NCBI GenBank assembly: GCA_964397655.1
Contig: CAYNKA010000012.1
Span: 62,001 to 126,000 of the forward strand
DNA from: CAYNKA01 sp964397655
Lineage (GTDB): Bacteria > Spirochaetota > Spirochaetia > DTKZ01
Length of the DNA stretch: 64,000 bases
Reading direction: 5' to 3'
The notes below the pieces were generated by a model. That model was not told the DNA's origin. It made no database searches and saw only the letters and a list, made by a program, of their open reading frames with translations. Shown here piece after piece: positions 25,137 to 33,517 of this stretch (its first letter is position 1; every line of letters starts with the position of its first letter). Position numbers and translations under genes: made by a program.

Positions 25137-26063
25137 ATGAAAACCGTTTTTCTGTTTCCCGGCCAAGGTTCGCAGTATCCCGGCATGGGAAAGGATTTCT
25201 GGGAACGTTCCCGCGCGGTGAAGGATCTTTTCCGTCTCGCTTCCGGCGTCCTGGGAACGGACATGGAAAAGCTTCTCTTCGAGGGGGGCGAGGACGAACT
25301 CAAGGCCACGGACAAGGCCCAAGGAGCCATAACCCTCGCGAACCTCGCTTCGGCCCGGGTCCTGCGGGAGATGGGGACCGAGCCTTCGGGGGCCGCTGGG
25401 TTCAGCCTCGGCGAATACGCGGCTCTCGCGGTTGCGGGCGTCGTGAGTACGGAGGACGTATTCGCGCTCGTGAAGATCCGCGGAGAGCTCATGGAGAAGG
25501 CGTCCCGCGCATGGGACGGACCCGAAGGAAACGCGGGAATGTCCGCGGTTCTTGGGTTGGATTTCCCGGCCGTGAACGCGGCCATCGCCGGAATCAGGAA
25601 CGTTTCGGCGGCCAATTACAACAGCCCGGCACAGACCGTGGTTTCCGGCACGGCCGCGGCCTTGACGGAGGCGGAAGCCGCCCTGAAGGCCGCCGGAGCG
25701 AAGCGGGTGATCCGCCTCAAGGTCTCGGGGCCTTTCCACAGCCCCCTGCTCGAGGAGGCCCGAGAGGCTTTCGAGCGTGAGCTCGGGAGGTTCGTCTTCT
25801 CCGATCCGTCGATTGCGGTGTTCTCCAACGTCACGGGAAAGCCCGTTTCGAGCGGCAAGGAAGCGAGGGACCTCTGCGGCAGGCAGATCGTGTCCCCCGT
25901 GCTCTGGGTGGAAGTCGAACGTTCCGTGAAGGGCGCCGGCTTCGAACGAATTCTGGAGACCGGACCGGGGAGCGTCCTCGGAGGGCTCTGGAAGGCCCTG
26001 TATCCGGACCTGCCGTGCAGGCCCGTGGGGAAGGCTTCCGATCTGGAAGCCCTCGCCGGCTGA
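25137..26063 (+). CDS. fabD: Malonyl-CoA:ACP transacylase
   Basis: A 308-residue acyltransferase. It begins MKTVFLFPGQGSQYPGMGK; the active-site Ser lies in GFSLGEYAALAVAG, and the catalytic His in SGPFHSPLL. It transfers malonyl from CoA to acyl carrier protein for fatty-acid synthesis. It is the first gene of a fabD-fabG-fabF operon; no acpP lies in the window. The start follows a leaderless-type promoter rather than an RBS. The stop overlaps the region carrying the fabG RBS. Confidence 0.94.
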   Translation: MKTVFLFPGQGSQYPGMGKDFWERSRAVKDLFRLASGVLGTDMEKLLFEGGEDELKATDKAQGAITLANLASARVLREMGTEPSGAAGFSLGEYAALAVAGVVSTEDVFALVKIRGELMEKASRAWDGPEGNAGMSAVLGLDFPAVNAAIAGIRNVSAANYNSPAQTVVSGTAAALTEAEAALKAAGAKRVIRLKVSGPFHSPLLEEAREAFERELGRFVFSDPSIAVFSNVTGKPVSSGKEARDLCGRQIVSPVLWVEVERSVKGAGFERILETGPGSVLGGLWKALYPDLPCRPVGKASDLEALAG

Positions 26064-26074
26064 TGGAGGAATAC

Positions 26075-26818
26075 ATGCTCGCTTCGGGAAAGAAAGTGCT
26101 GGTGACCGGAGGGTCGCAGGGTATAGGAGGCGCCGTCGTCGCGGAATTCCTCCGGAACGGAGCCTCGGTCTGGTACATATCGAGAAAAGCGGGGGACGCC
26201 CTGTCCGAATACGAGAAGATCGCCGCGGAGAAAGGCGGCAAGGTGGCATGGAAACCCGCCGACGTGCAGGACGAGCCGGGGGTCTCCGCGGCGACCGAGG
26301 AAATCCTCGCCGAGAGCGGAGGCCTCGACGTGCTCGTGAACAACGCGGGAATCACGCGGGACGGCCTCGTCTTCAGGATGAGCTCGAAGGACTGGAACGA
26401 CGTCCTCGCCGTGAACCTCACGAGCGCCTTCCTCGTTTCCAAGATCGTGGCGCGGGACATGATCAAGCGGCGCTCCGGTTCGATCGTCAACGTCACGTCC
26501 ATCGTCGGAGTTATCGGGAACGGGGGCCAGTGCAATTACGCGGCCTCCAAGGCGGGGCTCATCGGATTCACGAAGAGCCTGGCCCGTGAGGTCGCCTCCC
26601 GCGGCGTGCGCGTCAACGCGATCGCGCCGGGGTACATCGAGACGAAGATGACCGAGGGGCTCAAGGAAGAGCAGAAACTTGCGCTCTTCGCGCAGATACC
26701 GCTGGGGAGGCTCGGCAGCCCCGAGGACGTGGCCAAGGCGGCCCTGTTCCTCGGCTCCGATCTTTCCTCGTATATAACCGGCCACGTCATCCATGTGACG
26801 GGCGGACTGGGGATGTAA
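26075..26818 (+). CDS. fabG: 3-oxoacyl-ACP reductase
   Basis: A 247-residue short-chain dehydrogenase. The NADP-binding motif is VTGGSQGIGGAVV (about residues 10-22), NNAG lies at about residue 89, the catalytic Ser, Tyr and Lys are in NVTSIVGVIGNGGQCNYAASKAG, and the C-terminus ends in HVTGGLGM as in FabG. It reduces beta-ketoacyl-ACP. The ATG at 26075 follows GGAGG; an in-frame ATG four codons earlier overlaps the fabD stop, so translation is likely coupled. Confidence 0.93.
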   Translation: MLASGKKVLVTGGSQGIGGAVVAEFLRNGASVWYISRKAGDALSEYEKIAAEKGGKVAWKPADVQDEPGVSAATEEILAESGGLDVLVNNAGITRDGLVFRMSSKDWNDVLAVNLTSAFLVSKIVARDMIKRRSGSIVNVTSIVGVIGNGGQCNYAASKAGLIGFTKSLAREVASRGVRVNAIAPGYIETKMTEGLKEEQKLALFAQIPLGRLGSPEDVAKAALFLGSDLSSYITGHVIHVTGGLGM

Positions 26819-26821
26819 CAC

Positions 26822-28066
26822 ATGAAGAAGAGAATCGTCGTGACCGGCCTCGGCGCCGTCACTCCCGTGGGCAACACGGTGAAGGAAACCTGGCAGGCTA
26901 TTAAGGAAGGCAGATCCGGCGTCGGACCCATAACCAGATTCGACACGGCCGACTTCGCCACGAAGATCGCCGCGGAGGTGAAGGGCTTCGACGCCAAGAC
27001 GGTAATGGACCCGAAGGACGCCCGCAAGATGGACGTTTTTTCCCAGTACGCGACGGCGGCGAGCATCGAGGCGATGAACGACGCGGGACTGCCGAAGGGA
27101 AGCTTCGACCCGGAGCGGGGCGGAGTGATTTTAGGGGTGGGCATCGGCGGTTTCGAGACCATCGAGACCGCCTTCCATGCACTCGTGGAAAAGGGACCGG
27201 GCCGCGTGCCCCCCATGACGATCCCCAAGCTCATCGGCAACATCGGACCCGGCAACGTGGCCATCTGCCTCGACCTCCGGGGGCCCTGCTATTCGGTGAC
27301 ATCGGCGTGCTCGTCCGGAACCGACGCCGTCGGAAACGCGGTGAAGTGGATCGAGAACGGGACCGCGGATTTCATAGTGACCGGCGGGGCGGAATCCACC
27401 ATCACCCCGTTCTGCGTCGCGGGCTTCAACGTTATCCAGGCCCTGAGCACGAAGTACAACGACCGGCCGTCAGAGGCGTCGCGCCCCTTCGACAAGGATC
27501 GCGACGGCTTCGTCATGGGAGAGGGCGCGGGCATCCTCGTCCTGGAGAGCCTGGATCACGCGCTCGCGCGGGGGGCGAAGATCTACGGAGAATTCGCGGG
27601 CTACGGCATCTCATGCGACGCGAACCACCTCACCGCCCCGCATCCCGAGGGAAGGGGAGCGGTCTTCGCCATGAAGATGGCCCTCGCCGACGCGGGAATG
27701 AGGCCGGAAGACGTCGATTACGTGAACGCGCACGGGACTTCCACTCCCATCAACGATCCGATCGAAACCGCCGCGATCAAGCAGGTCTTCGGCGAGCACG
27801 CGCGGAAGCTGAAGGTCTCCTCCACGAAGAGCATGACGGGTCACTGCCTCGGCGCGGCCGGAGGCATCGAGGCCCTCATTTCGGTCCTGGCGATAAAGGA
27901 AGGCTACTATCCTCCCACCATCAATCTGAACGCTCCGGATCCGGCCTGCGACCTCGACTACGTCCCGAACAAGGGCGTGACCGGAAAGATAAGGGCCGCC
28001 ATGTCCAACACCTTCGGATTCGGGGGGCACAACGGAATCCTCATCCTCAAGGAATACGTCGGTTGA
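26822..28066 (+). CDS. fabF: 3-oxoacyl-ACP synthase II
   Basis: A 414-residue condensing enzyme. The catalytic triad is visible: Cys in YSVTSACSSGTDAVG, His in VNAHGTSTPIND and His in MTGHCLGAAG. It begins MKKRIVVTGLGAVTPVGN. FabF extends acyl-ACP with malonyl-ACP. It starts four bases after fabG and ends before a strong terminator-like hairpin. Confidence 0.95.
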   Translation: MKKRIVVTGLGAVTPVGNTVKETWQAIKEGRSGVGPITRFDTADFATKIAAEVKGFDAKTVMDPKDARKMDVFSQYATAASIEAMNDAGLPKGSFDPERGGVILGVGIGGFETIETAFHALVEKGPGRVPPMTIPKLIGNIGPGNVAICLDLRGPCYSVTSACSSGTDAVGNAVKWIENGTADFIVTGGAESTITPFCVAGFNVIQALSTKYNDRPSEASRPFDKDRDGFVMGEGAGILVLESLDHALARGAKIYGEFAGYGISCDANHLTAPHPEGRGAVFAMKMALADAGMRPEDVDYVNAHGTSTPINDPIETAAIKQVFGEHARKLKVSSTKSMTGHCLGAAGGIEALISVLAIKEGYYPPTINLNAPDPACDLDYVPNKGVTGKIRAAMSNTFGFGGHNGILILKEYVG

Positions 28067-28070
28067 AAGC

Positions 28071-28107
28071 GCCGGCGGACGGCCCGCAGGAAGGGCCGTC
28101 CGCCGGC
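28071..28107 (+). terminator. Terminator-like hairpin after fabF
   Basis: A perfect 15-bp stem (GCCGGCGGACGGCCC and its complement) around a seven-base loop, five bases after the fabF stop. The downstream tract is short of T residues (ACGACGTTTC), so it may act as a terminator or a 3'-end stabiliser. Confidence 0.7.
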
Positions 28108-28133
28108 ACGACGTTTCTGTCGGCATCTTCTCA

Positions 28134-28163
28134 TTGACATCCTCCGAAAACGACTTCTATTAT
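28134..28163 (+). promoter_or_regulatory. Leaderless promoter of the binding-protein/kinase pair
   Basis: Consensus TTGACA (28134-28139), an 18-bp spacer, and TATTAT (28158-28163), with only five bases to the ATG at 28169. Confidence 0.65.
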
Positions 28164-28168
28164 GAACC

Positions 28169-29305
28169 ATGGGCAGGCCGCTTCGGCGCATTCTCGAGTT
28201 CCTATGCTTCGCCTTTCTCGCATCGGCGTTGAGCGTTTCCTGCATCGAAGAGCGAAAAAGCGTCAAGATCGGTTTCCTGGGCGGATTGACGGGCAAGGCC
28301 GCGGAAGTAGGCCTCATGGTGAGAAACGCGGTTACCCTGTATGTGGAAGACGTGAATCGGCGCGGCGGCATCGAAGGAAGGACGCTCGAGCTCCTGGCGA
28401 TCGACGACAAGAACGACCCGCAGGAAGCCCTTCTCGCCGCCTCCGAATTCAAGGAAAAGGGAATTTCCGCGGTCGTCGGCCCGGTCACGAATTCGGTGGC
28501 GGCGGGCCTCGTGCCGAGGCTGGACGAGGCGGGGATCCTTTTCATCTCCCCGACGGTGAGGCTCGATCGAGTGTCCTCGAAGAACGATTGCTTCCTGCGG
28601 CTTCGGCCTTCCTTCAGCAGGTCGGCCCGGTTTCTCGGCGCAGCCGCGGCCTCCTTCGGACTGAAGAGGCTGGCGCCGGTGATCGACTACGGCAACCTGC
28701 TGTACGGCAGGGATTGGGTCGATCACTTTTCGGAAGCGTTCACGTCCGACGGCGGCTTCATGGACACCCCCGTCACTTTCATCTCCAGCTACCAAATTTC
28801 CTTTTCGTCGATGGCCGACATGATCCTCTCGCGCGATCCCGACGGCATTTTGCTCGTAACGGGTCCGACCGACACGGCTCTCCTCTGTCAACACCTGAGA
28901 AAACGCTCCTACCGGGGATCGATATTCGCGAGCGACTGGTCCGTCGGCGCGAGCCTCGCCGTGCCCGGAGGTTCTTCGGTGGAAGGTATTTATTTCGCGG
29001 AGTCCTCGGTATTCGGCGGAAAGGGGGACGGTGCGTCGGCTCGCTTCGCCTCCGACTATTTCTCCCGTTTCGGAAACAGCCCGAGCCTCTCCGCCTATCA
29101 CGGCCACGACGCCGCGGTCGTGGCCGTCGAGGGAATCAGAAAGGCGGGCCTCCGGGCCTCGGGAAGGGAGGTCAAGCGGTCCATTCTCGCCACGAGGCAC
29201 TTCGCCGGGCTGAGGGGGACGTTCTCGGTGCAGGACACCGTCGACGGCGAGGAAACGCTGCACCTTTACATGGTCTCTGAAGGAGGATTCAAGGAAATCA
29301 GGTGA
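28169..29305 (+). CDS. LivK-like ligand-binding lipoprotein
   Basis: A 378-residue periplasmic-binding-protein fold type I (branched-chain amino acid binding, Peripla_BP_6). The signal peptide ends with lipobox-like LSVSC at about residue 25; then KIGFLGGLTGKAAEVGLMVRNAVTLYVEDVNRRGG and VVGPVTNSVAAGLVP follow the family pattern. No ABC permease or ATPase gene is nearby. Instead the stop codon overlaps the GTG start of a sensor kinase (GTGA), so the protein probably presents its ligand to the kinase, as LuxP does for LuxQ. The ligand is unknown; amino acids are likely from the fold. Confidence 0.85.
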   Translation: MGRPLRRILEFLCFAFLASALSVSCIEERKSVKIGFLGGLTGKAAEVGLMVRNAVTLYVEDVNRRGGIEGRTLELLAIDDKNDPQEALLAASEFKEKGISAVVGPVTNSVAAGLVPRLDEAGILFISPTVRLDRVSSKNDCFLRLRPSFSRSARFLGAAAASFGLKRLAPVIDYGNLLYGRDWVDHFSEAFTSDGGFMDTPVTFISSYQISFSSMADMILSRDPDGILLVTGPTDTALLCQHLRKRSYRGSIFASDWSVGASLAVPGGSSVEGIYFAESSVFGGKGDGASARFASDYFSRFGNSPSLSAYHGHDAAVVAVEGIRKAGLRASGREVKRSILATRHFAGLRGTFSVQDTVDGEETLHLYMVSEGGFKEIR

Positions 29306-31386
29306 GAATCCGAACCCTCAGACTCAAGACCATCTTCGTCATCCTGCTTCTGTCCATCGCGACCGTCCCCCTCGTCCTCACGGCTATCGGGACCGAGGTG
29401 CTTTTCGAGCGCGACACGAACGCGAAGGCACTCGCCGACGTGCGCCTTTTCTCGCTGTCGGTGTCGGAAGCCCTCGACGTCTTCTTCGATCCCTTCCTTC
29501 AAGCCCTGAGCGAGATCGTCTATTTCGTGGCGCAGGAGAACTACGACGAGGAGGTGATCAAACGGCTCCTGACGATCAAGCTCGTTTCCAGATCGCAGTT
29601 CAAAAGCTATTTCGCCCTGGACAGGTTCGGAACCGTGAAATTCACCATTCCCCGGGACCCTGAGCGCGAAGGCGTCAGCTTGTCGGGTTACGAGTTCTTC
29701 GTGAAACGCTCCTATGACGGCTATGTTCGCCTGTCCCTGCCGTTCGCCTCCCCCTATGACGGCAGCATGTCCCTCGCCGCCTACACGAGCTACGACGACA
29801 GGACCTTCGTAGGACTCGTCGACTTCGGGCGCGTGGAGAGCATGCTCAGGAAATTCACCCTGCTGCCGGAAGCCACCGTGATCATCACCGACAGGAACGG
29901 CACGGTGCTCGCGAGCACCCGGTACGCGATGGCCGAGGAAAAGAGGAATTTCCGTGACTTTCCTCCCGTCAAAGCGGCCCTGGAAGGGGATTTCGGGAGC
30001 AGCGAAGCGAAATTCGAGGGGAAGCAGTCGGTTTGCGGCACGGCCGTCGGCAACAAGACCGGTTGGATCATCCTCGTTGTTCAGCCGATCTCGGCCTTGA
30101 ACGAGGCCCTCGTCATGAGCCGCAGGGTGTACGTGGGAATCTTCGGAATCGGCATCTTCGTTTCGCTTCTCGTCAGTTTCGCGCTGTACCGCGCGTTTCT
30201 CCGGCCCTTCGAGATGCTGCGCTTGACGATCAGGGCCATCGCGGAAGGCAGAGCCGAACCGGGAGGTTCCAAGAGCTTCGGGTTCCTGGATCTGGACGAC
30301 ATGATGTCCGACGTTTCGATCATGGCCGGGAGCATCAGGAGCCGCGAAGAGGACCTTCGGGACAGCAGGGAATTCCTCCATACGACGCTGAAGAGCATCG
30401 GCGAAGGGGTCGTGGTCACGGATCCCGAGGGAAGGATTTCCTTCATGAATCCCGAGGCGGAGAGACTCACGGGGCGGAGCATCGCCGACGGCGCGGGGAA
30501 ATCCGTGCGGGACGTCGTGAAGATCGAGGAGACGGGTGCCGGCGGAAAGCCTCGGGACTTCCTCGAGAATCCGGCCGTGGAGAACGATTCGGCCGGAACG
30601 CTGCCCGATTTCCGGCTCCTCGTCGGCGGTGACCGAAGGATTCCCGTCGAATGCACGGTCGCCCCCATCCGCGATCCCGAGGGGAAACTCCTGGGCTCGG
30701 TCCTCGTTTTCCGTGACATAACGGAGAGGCGAAACCAGGAACTCAGCATTCAGCGTTCTCTCGAGGAAAAGGAGAGCCTGCTCAAGGAGATACACCACAG
30801 AGTGAAGAACAACCTGCAGGTCATCAACAGCCTGCTGGGGCTGCAGGAGTACAAGGTCAAGAACAAGGAATTCTCGTCGCTCATCCAGGAGAGCCAGAAC
30901 AGGATAAGGACCATGGCTCTGGTGCACGAGAAGATCTACCGCTCGGAGAGCCTGGCGGCGATCGATCTGGGCGAATACCTGAGCGAACTGGGGGAATTCC
31001 TCTTCCACGCGTACTTCTCGGAAAAACAGAAAGTCGTGTTCAAGCACGATACGGAATCGGTCGTGGTTTCCATCGACGTTGCGGTCACCTGCGGGCTTCT
31101 CATCAACGAAATCATCACCAACTCGCTGAAGCACGCGTTCCCCGATGGTTGGAAAGAGGGCACCGTGTTTATCTCTCTGCGAAAAACAGAAGACAACCTC
31201 GAAATCACGGCCGGGGACGACGGGCAGGGGATCTCCGACGGCGTCGACCATCTCGCGTCGGATTCCCTCGGCATGAGCCTCATCTATTCCCTTTCCCAGC
31301 AGCTCAAGGCGGAACTCGACACGTGTTTCGTTTCCGGTACCAGATACACCCTCCTCATACCGCTCAAACCGAAGGACGAGGAGTGA
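29302..31386 (+). CDS. Membrane sensor histidine kinase (HisKA_2 type)
   Basis: A 694-residue kinase. TM1 is at about residues 12-35, an extracytoplasmic Cache-like domain follows to about 275, TM2 is at about 277-297, HAMP at about 298-350, and PAS at about 355-480 (GEGVVVTDPEGRISFMNPEAERLTGR). A HisKA_2 dimerisation domain has the phospho-acceptor H499 in HHRVKNNLQVINSLLGLQ, and the HATPase has the N-box NEIITNSLKHAF and DDGQGI. The GTG start overlaps the stop of the binding lipoprotein. No response regulator is adjacent, so signalling probably goes to a distant partner. Confidence 0.9.
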   Translation: MRIRTLRLKTIFVILLLSIATVPLVLTAIGTEVLFERDTNAKALADVRLFSLSVSEALDVFFDPFLQALSEIVYFVAQENYDEEVIKRLLTIKLVSRSQFKSYFALDRFGTVKFTIPRDPEREGVSLSGYEFFVKRSYDGYVRLSLPFASPYDGSMSLAAYTSYDDRTFVGLVDFGRVESMLRKFTLLPEATVIITDRNGTVLASTRYAMAEEKRNFRDFPPVKAALEGDFGSSEAKFEGKQSVCGTAVGNKTGWIILVVQPISALNEALVMSRRVYVGIFGIGIFVSLLVSFALYRAFLRPFEMLRLTIRAIAEGRAEPGGSKSFGFLDLDDMMSDVSIMAGSIRSREEDLRDSREFLHTTLKSIGEGVVVTDPEGRISFMNPEAERLTGRSIADGAGKSVRDVVKIEETGAGGKPRDFLENPAVENDSAGTLPDFRLLVGGDRRIPVECTVAPIRDPEGKLLGSVLVFRDITERRNQELSIQRSLEEKESLLKEIHHRVKNNLQVINSLLGLQEYKVKNKEFSSLIQESQNRIRTMALVHEKIYRSESLAAIDLGEYLSELGEFLFHAYFSEKQKVVFKHDTESVVVSIDVAVTCGLLINEIITNSLKHAFPDGWKEGTVFISLRKTEDNLEITAGDDGQGISDGVDHLASDSLGMSLIYSLSQQLKAELDTCFVSGTRYTLLIPLKPKDEE

Positions 31387-31413
31387 GGTCGGTCGGCCGG
31401 GTCGATCCCTCCT

Positions 31414-32142
31414 TCATTCCTCTTTCGGTTCGACGAGTACCACAGAGATATTGTCCACTCCCCCGCGGGCCTTCGCCGCGTCCACGAGCGCGCCGGCCGA
31501 ATCCGATCGTTTCTCCCGGACGATCGCTTCGATTTCGTTCCGGGATACGAGATCGTGAAGCCCGTCGCTCGAGAGCAGGAACACGTCGCCGGGAAGAGCT
31601 TCTCCCTCAACCTCGGCGAATTCGAGAAAGACCCGGTCGCCTCCCCCGAGTGCGTTCACGATGATGTTCGAAGGGGCGGACGGCATGTTGCCGTACTCCC
31701 TGAGCGAGTGGTCCCGCGTGAGGCGGGCGAGGCTTCCGTCGCGCAACCTGTAGAGGCGGGAGTCTCCTGCGTGGAAACGAAAGGCCTTTCCCCGGTAGAA
31801 GAGCAGTGCAACGAGGGTCGTTCCGCTCCCCGGCGGCACGGCCAGGTGGGTTTCCCGTGCATAGGCGTGGAAGGCTTCCTCGAGTTCCGCGCGGTCGAGA
31901 TCTCGGGGAAGCGCCGCCATCAAGGTCCGGAGCCGTTCGAGCGCGATCCCGCTCGCCTCCTCGCCTCGCTCCATGCCTCCCATTCCGTCGGCCACCGCGA
32001 AAAGGACGGGACCGTCCTCGTCCGGAAAGAAGGTTTCCTCGCAGGATCCGTCGCGGACAAGGCGGTCGCCGACGAGGACGATGTCCTCGTTCTTCGACCT
32101 GACGAAACCGACGTCCGACGCGGCCGACGCTTCGATTCGCAT
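31414..32142 (-). CDS. PP2C-family protein phosphatase
   Basis: A 242-residue Ser/Thr phosphatase of the PPM/Stp1 type. The metal-binding motifs are SDVGFVRSKNED, VADGMGGMERGE, FHAGDSRLYRLRDG.L..LTRDHS, LLSSDGLHDLVS and GGVDNISVVLV; all key Asp residues are present. It would reverse Hanks-type kinase phosphorylation, although no kinase gene is in the window. The ATG follows a TTGAAG-N17-TATCAT promoter by six bases without a Shine-Dalgarno, so it is probably leaderless. It is convergent with the sensor kinase, 27 bases apart. Confidence 0.9.
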   Translation of the reverse strand: MRIEASAASDVGFVRSKNEDIVLVGDRLVRDGSCEETFFPDEDGPVLFAVADGMGGMERGEEASGIALERLRTLMAALPRDLDRAELEEAFHAYARETHLAVPPGSGTTLVALLFYRGKAFRFHAGDSRLYRLRDGSLARLTRDHSLREYGNMPSAPSNIIVNALGGGDRVFLEFAEVEGEALPGDVFLLSSDGLHDLVSRNEIEAIVREKRSDSAGALVDAAKARGGVDNISVVLVEPKEE

Positions 32143-32148
32143 GAATCA

Positions 32149-32177
32149 ATGATAGGCGATAATCCCCGCCGCTTCAA
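32149..32177 (-). promoter_or_regulatory. Leaderless promoter of the PP2C gene
   Basis: Minus strand TTGAAG (32177-32172), a 17-bp spacer, and TATCAT (32154-32149), ending six bases before the ATG at 32142. Confidence 0.55.
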
Positions 32178-32217
32178 TCGGAGAGTAGGCACGAACTCAG
32201 GGAAAAGGCGGGCCGGC

Positions 32218-33429
32218 CTATAGGTAGAAAGCGATCCAGAGACTCCCCAGGGCGATGGTGATCACCGTGATCGGGGCTCCCGCGACGAAGTATTTCCGGA
32301 AACCGAGGTGCACGCCGCGGCGTTTCGCCGATTCGGCCACGATGAGGTTCGCTATGGATCCGAGCAGGGTGAAATTCCCCGCGAAGGTGGTCGCCATCGC
32401 GAGCGTGGCCCATGCCTGCTCCGGCCGGGAGAGCCCCGCGACGCCGTGCTTGAGGAGCATGACGGCGGGCACGTTCGACACGAGGTTGCTCAGGACCGCG
32501 GATACCGCGCCGAAGGAGGCGAGGTTCGTCTCCCCGAGGTCCACGAGGCCGTCGAGCATCCTTCGGAATTCCGGATCCCCGCGCAGGGTGTCGGTGAGGA
32601 CGAAGAGGCCGGCGAACAGAACGAGGAGCGACCAATCGATCTCCGAGAAGACCCGTTCGGGCTTGAGCCTTCTCGTGATGAGAAGGAAGGCTGCGGGAAC
32701 GAGGGCCGCCAGGGCGAGCGGCAGCCTGAAGGCTATTCCGGCGAGCAGCATGGCCACGGCTACAAGGCTTTTCACGAGCAGCGGCCGGTAGATCACGCGC
32801 CTGCCTTCCTCGGGTACCGTGAAGCGGACGGGGGAGAATTCCCCGCGGAACACGAGCGTCACGACGATAAAGGAAACCGCGAGCCCGAGCACCGACGGCA
32901 CGAAGAGAATTTCCAGGAACCGGAAGAAATCCATCTTCGACGCTCCCCCGATGATCATGTTCTGGGGATTCCCGATGATGGTGGCCGCCGAGCCGATGTT
33001 GGCTGAAGTCGCCAGGCCCACGAGATAGGGAATCGGGTCTCGATCCAGGTCCAAGGCTATGGCGGTGACGAGCGGCGTGAACATGAGAACCACGGTATCG
33101 TTGAGAAAGAGCGCGGACAGGAAGCCGGAGGAAAGAACGACGACCGCCAGGAGCTGCCTCGGGGTCCTGGCGACGCGGGTGATGTTCCTGCCTACGAGGT
33201 TGAAGAAGCCCGAAAGCCGGAGATTGATGGTGATGACCATCATGGCGAATACGAGGGCGAGCGTCTCGAGATCAAGCGAGCGGAACGCCTCCTCCACGGT
33301 ACAGCCTCCGGCCGCGACGACTGCGACGGCTCCTACCAGGGCTATGGTCGCGCGGTTCATTCTGAGGACCGGAAACCGGCCCACGGCGATGCCGAAGACG
33401 GCTGTCGCGACGATTATCTTTACGATCAT
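32218..33429 (-). CDS. ArsB/NhaD-type (ion transporter superfamily) permease
   Basis: A 403-residue polytopic membrane protein with about ten to eleven hydrophobic helices. Two inverted-repeat signature regions typical of the IT superfamily are present: GSAATIIGNPQNMIIG and NFTLLGSIANLIVAESA, with SANIGSAATI and LSNLVSNVPAVMLL nearby. Family members export arsenite or transport Na+/H+ or organic anions; no arsenic genes are near, so the substrate is open. The ATG lies six bases after a TACAAT -10 whose -35 coincides with that of the divergent trpB promoter. Confidence 0.85.
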   Translation of the reverse strand: MIVKIIVATAVFGIAVGRFPVLRMNRATIALVGAVAVVAAGGCTVEEAFRSLDLETLALVFAMMVITINLRLSGFFNLVGRNITRVARTPRQLLAVVVLSSGFLSALFLNDTVVLMFTPLVTAIALDLDRDPIPYLVGLATSANIGSAATIIGNPQNMIIGGASKMDFFRFLEILFVPSVLGLAVSFIVVTLVFRGEFSPVRFTVPEEGRRVIYRPLLVKSLVAVAMLLAGIAFRLPLALAALVPAAFLLITRRLKPERVFSEIDWSLLVLFAGLFVLTDTLRGDPEFRRMLDGLVDLGETNLASFGAVSAVLSNLVSNVPAVMLLKHGVAGLSRPEQAWATLAMATTFAGNFTLLGSIANLIVAESAKRRGVHLGFRKYFVAGAPITVITIALGSLWIAFYL

Positions 33430-33435
33430 GAGCTC

Positions 33436-33487
33436 ATTGTAGCGAATCGGGAAAAGTGTTGACAGGGGAGGGCGAATCCCTTATTAT
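33436..33487. promoter_or_regulatory. Divergent promoters sharing one -35 hexamer
   Basis: TTGACA at 33459-33464 serves rightward with a 17-bp spacer to TATTAT (33482-33487). Read on the minus strand the same six bases are TGTCAA, 17 bp from TACAAT (33441-33436) facing the permease. Both -10 elements end six bases before an ATG. Confidence 0.55.
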
Positions 33488-33517
33488 GTTTCTATGAATA
33501 GAAACAAGGAGGATTTC

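Noticed and set aside
28071..28107. Attenuator or riboswitch before the LivK-like gene
   Set aside because: The hairpin starts five bases after fabF and ends before the -35 of the next promoter, so it belongs to the fabF 3' end.
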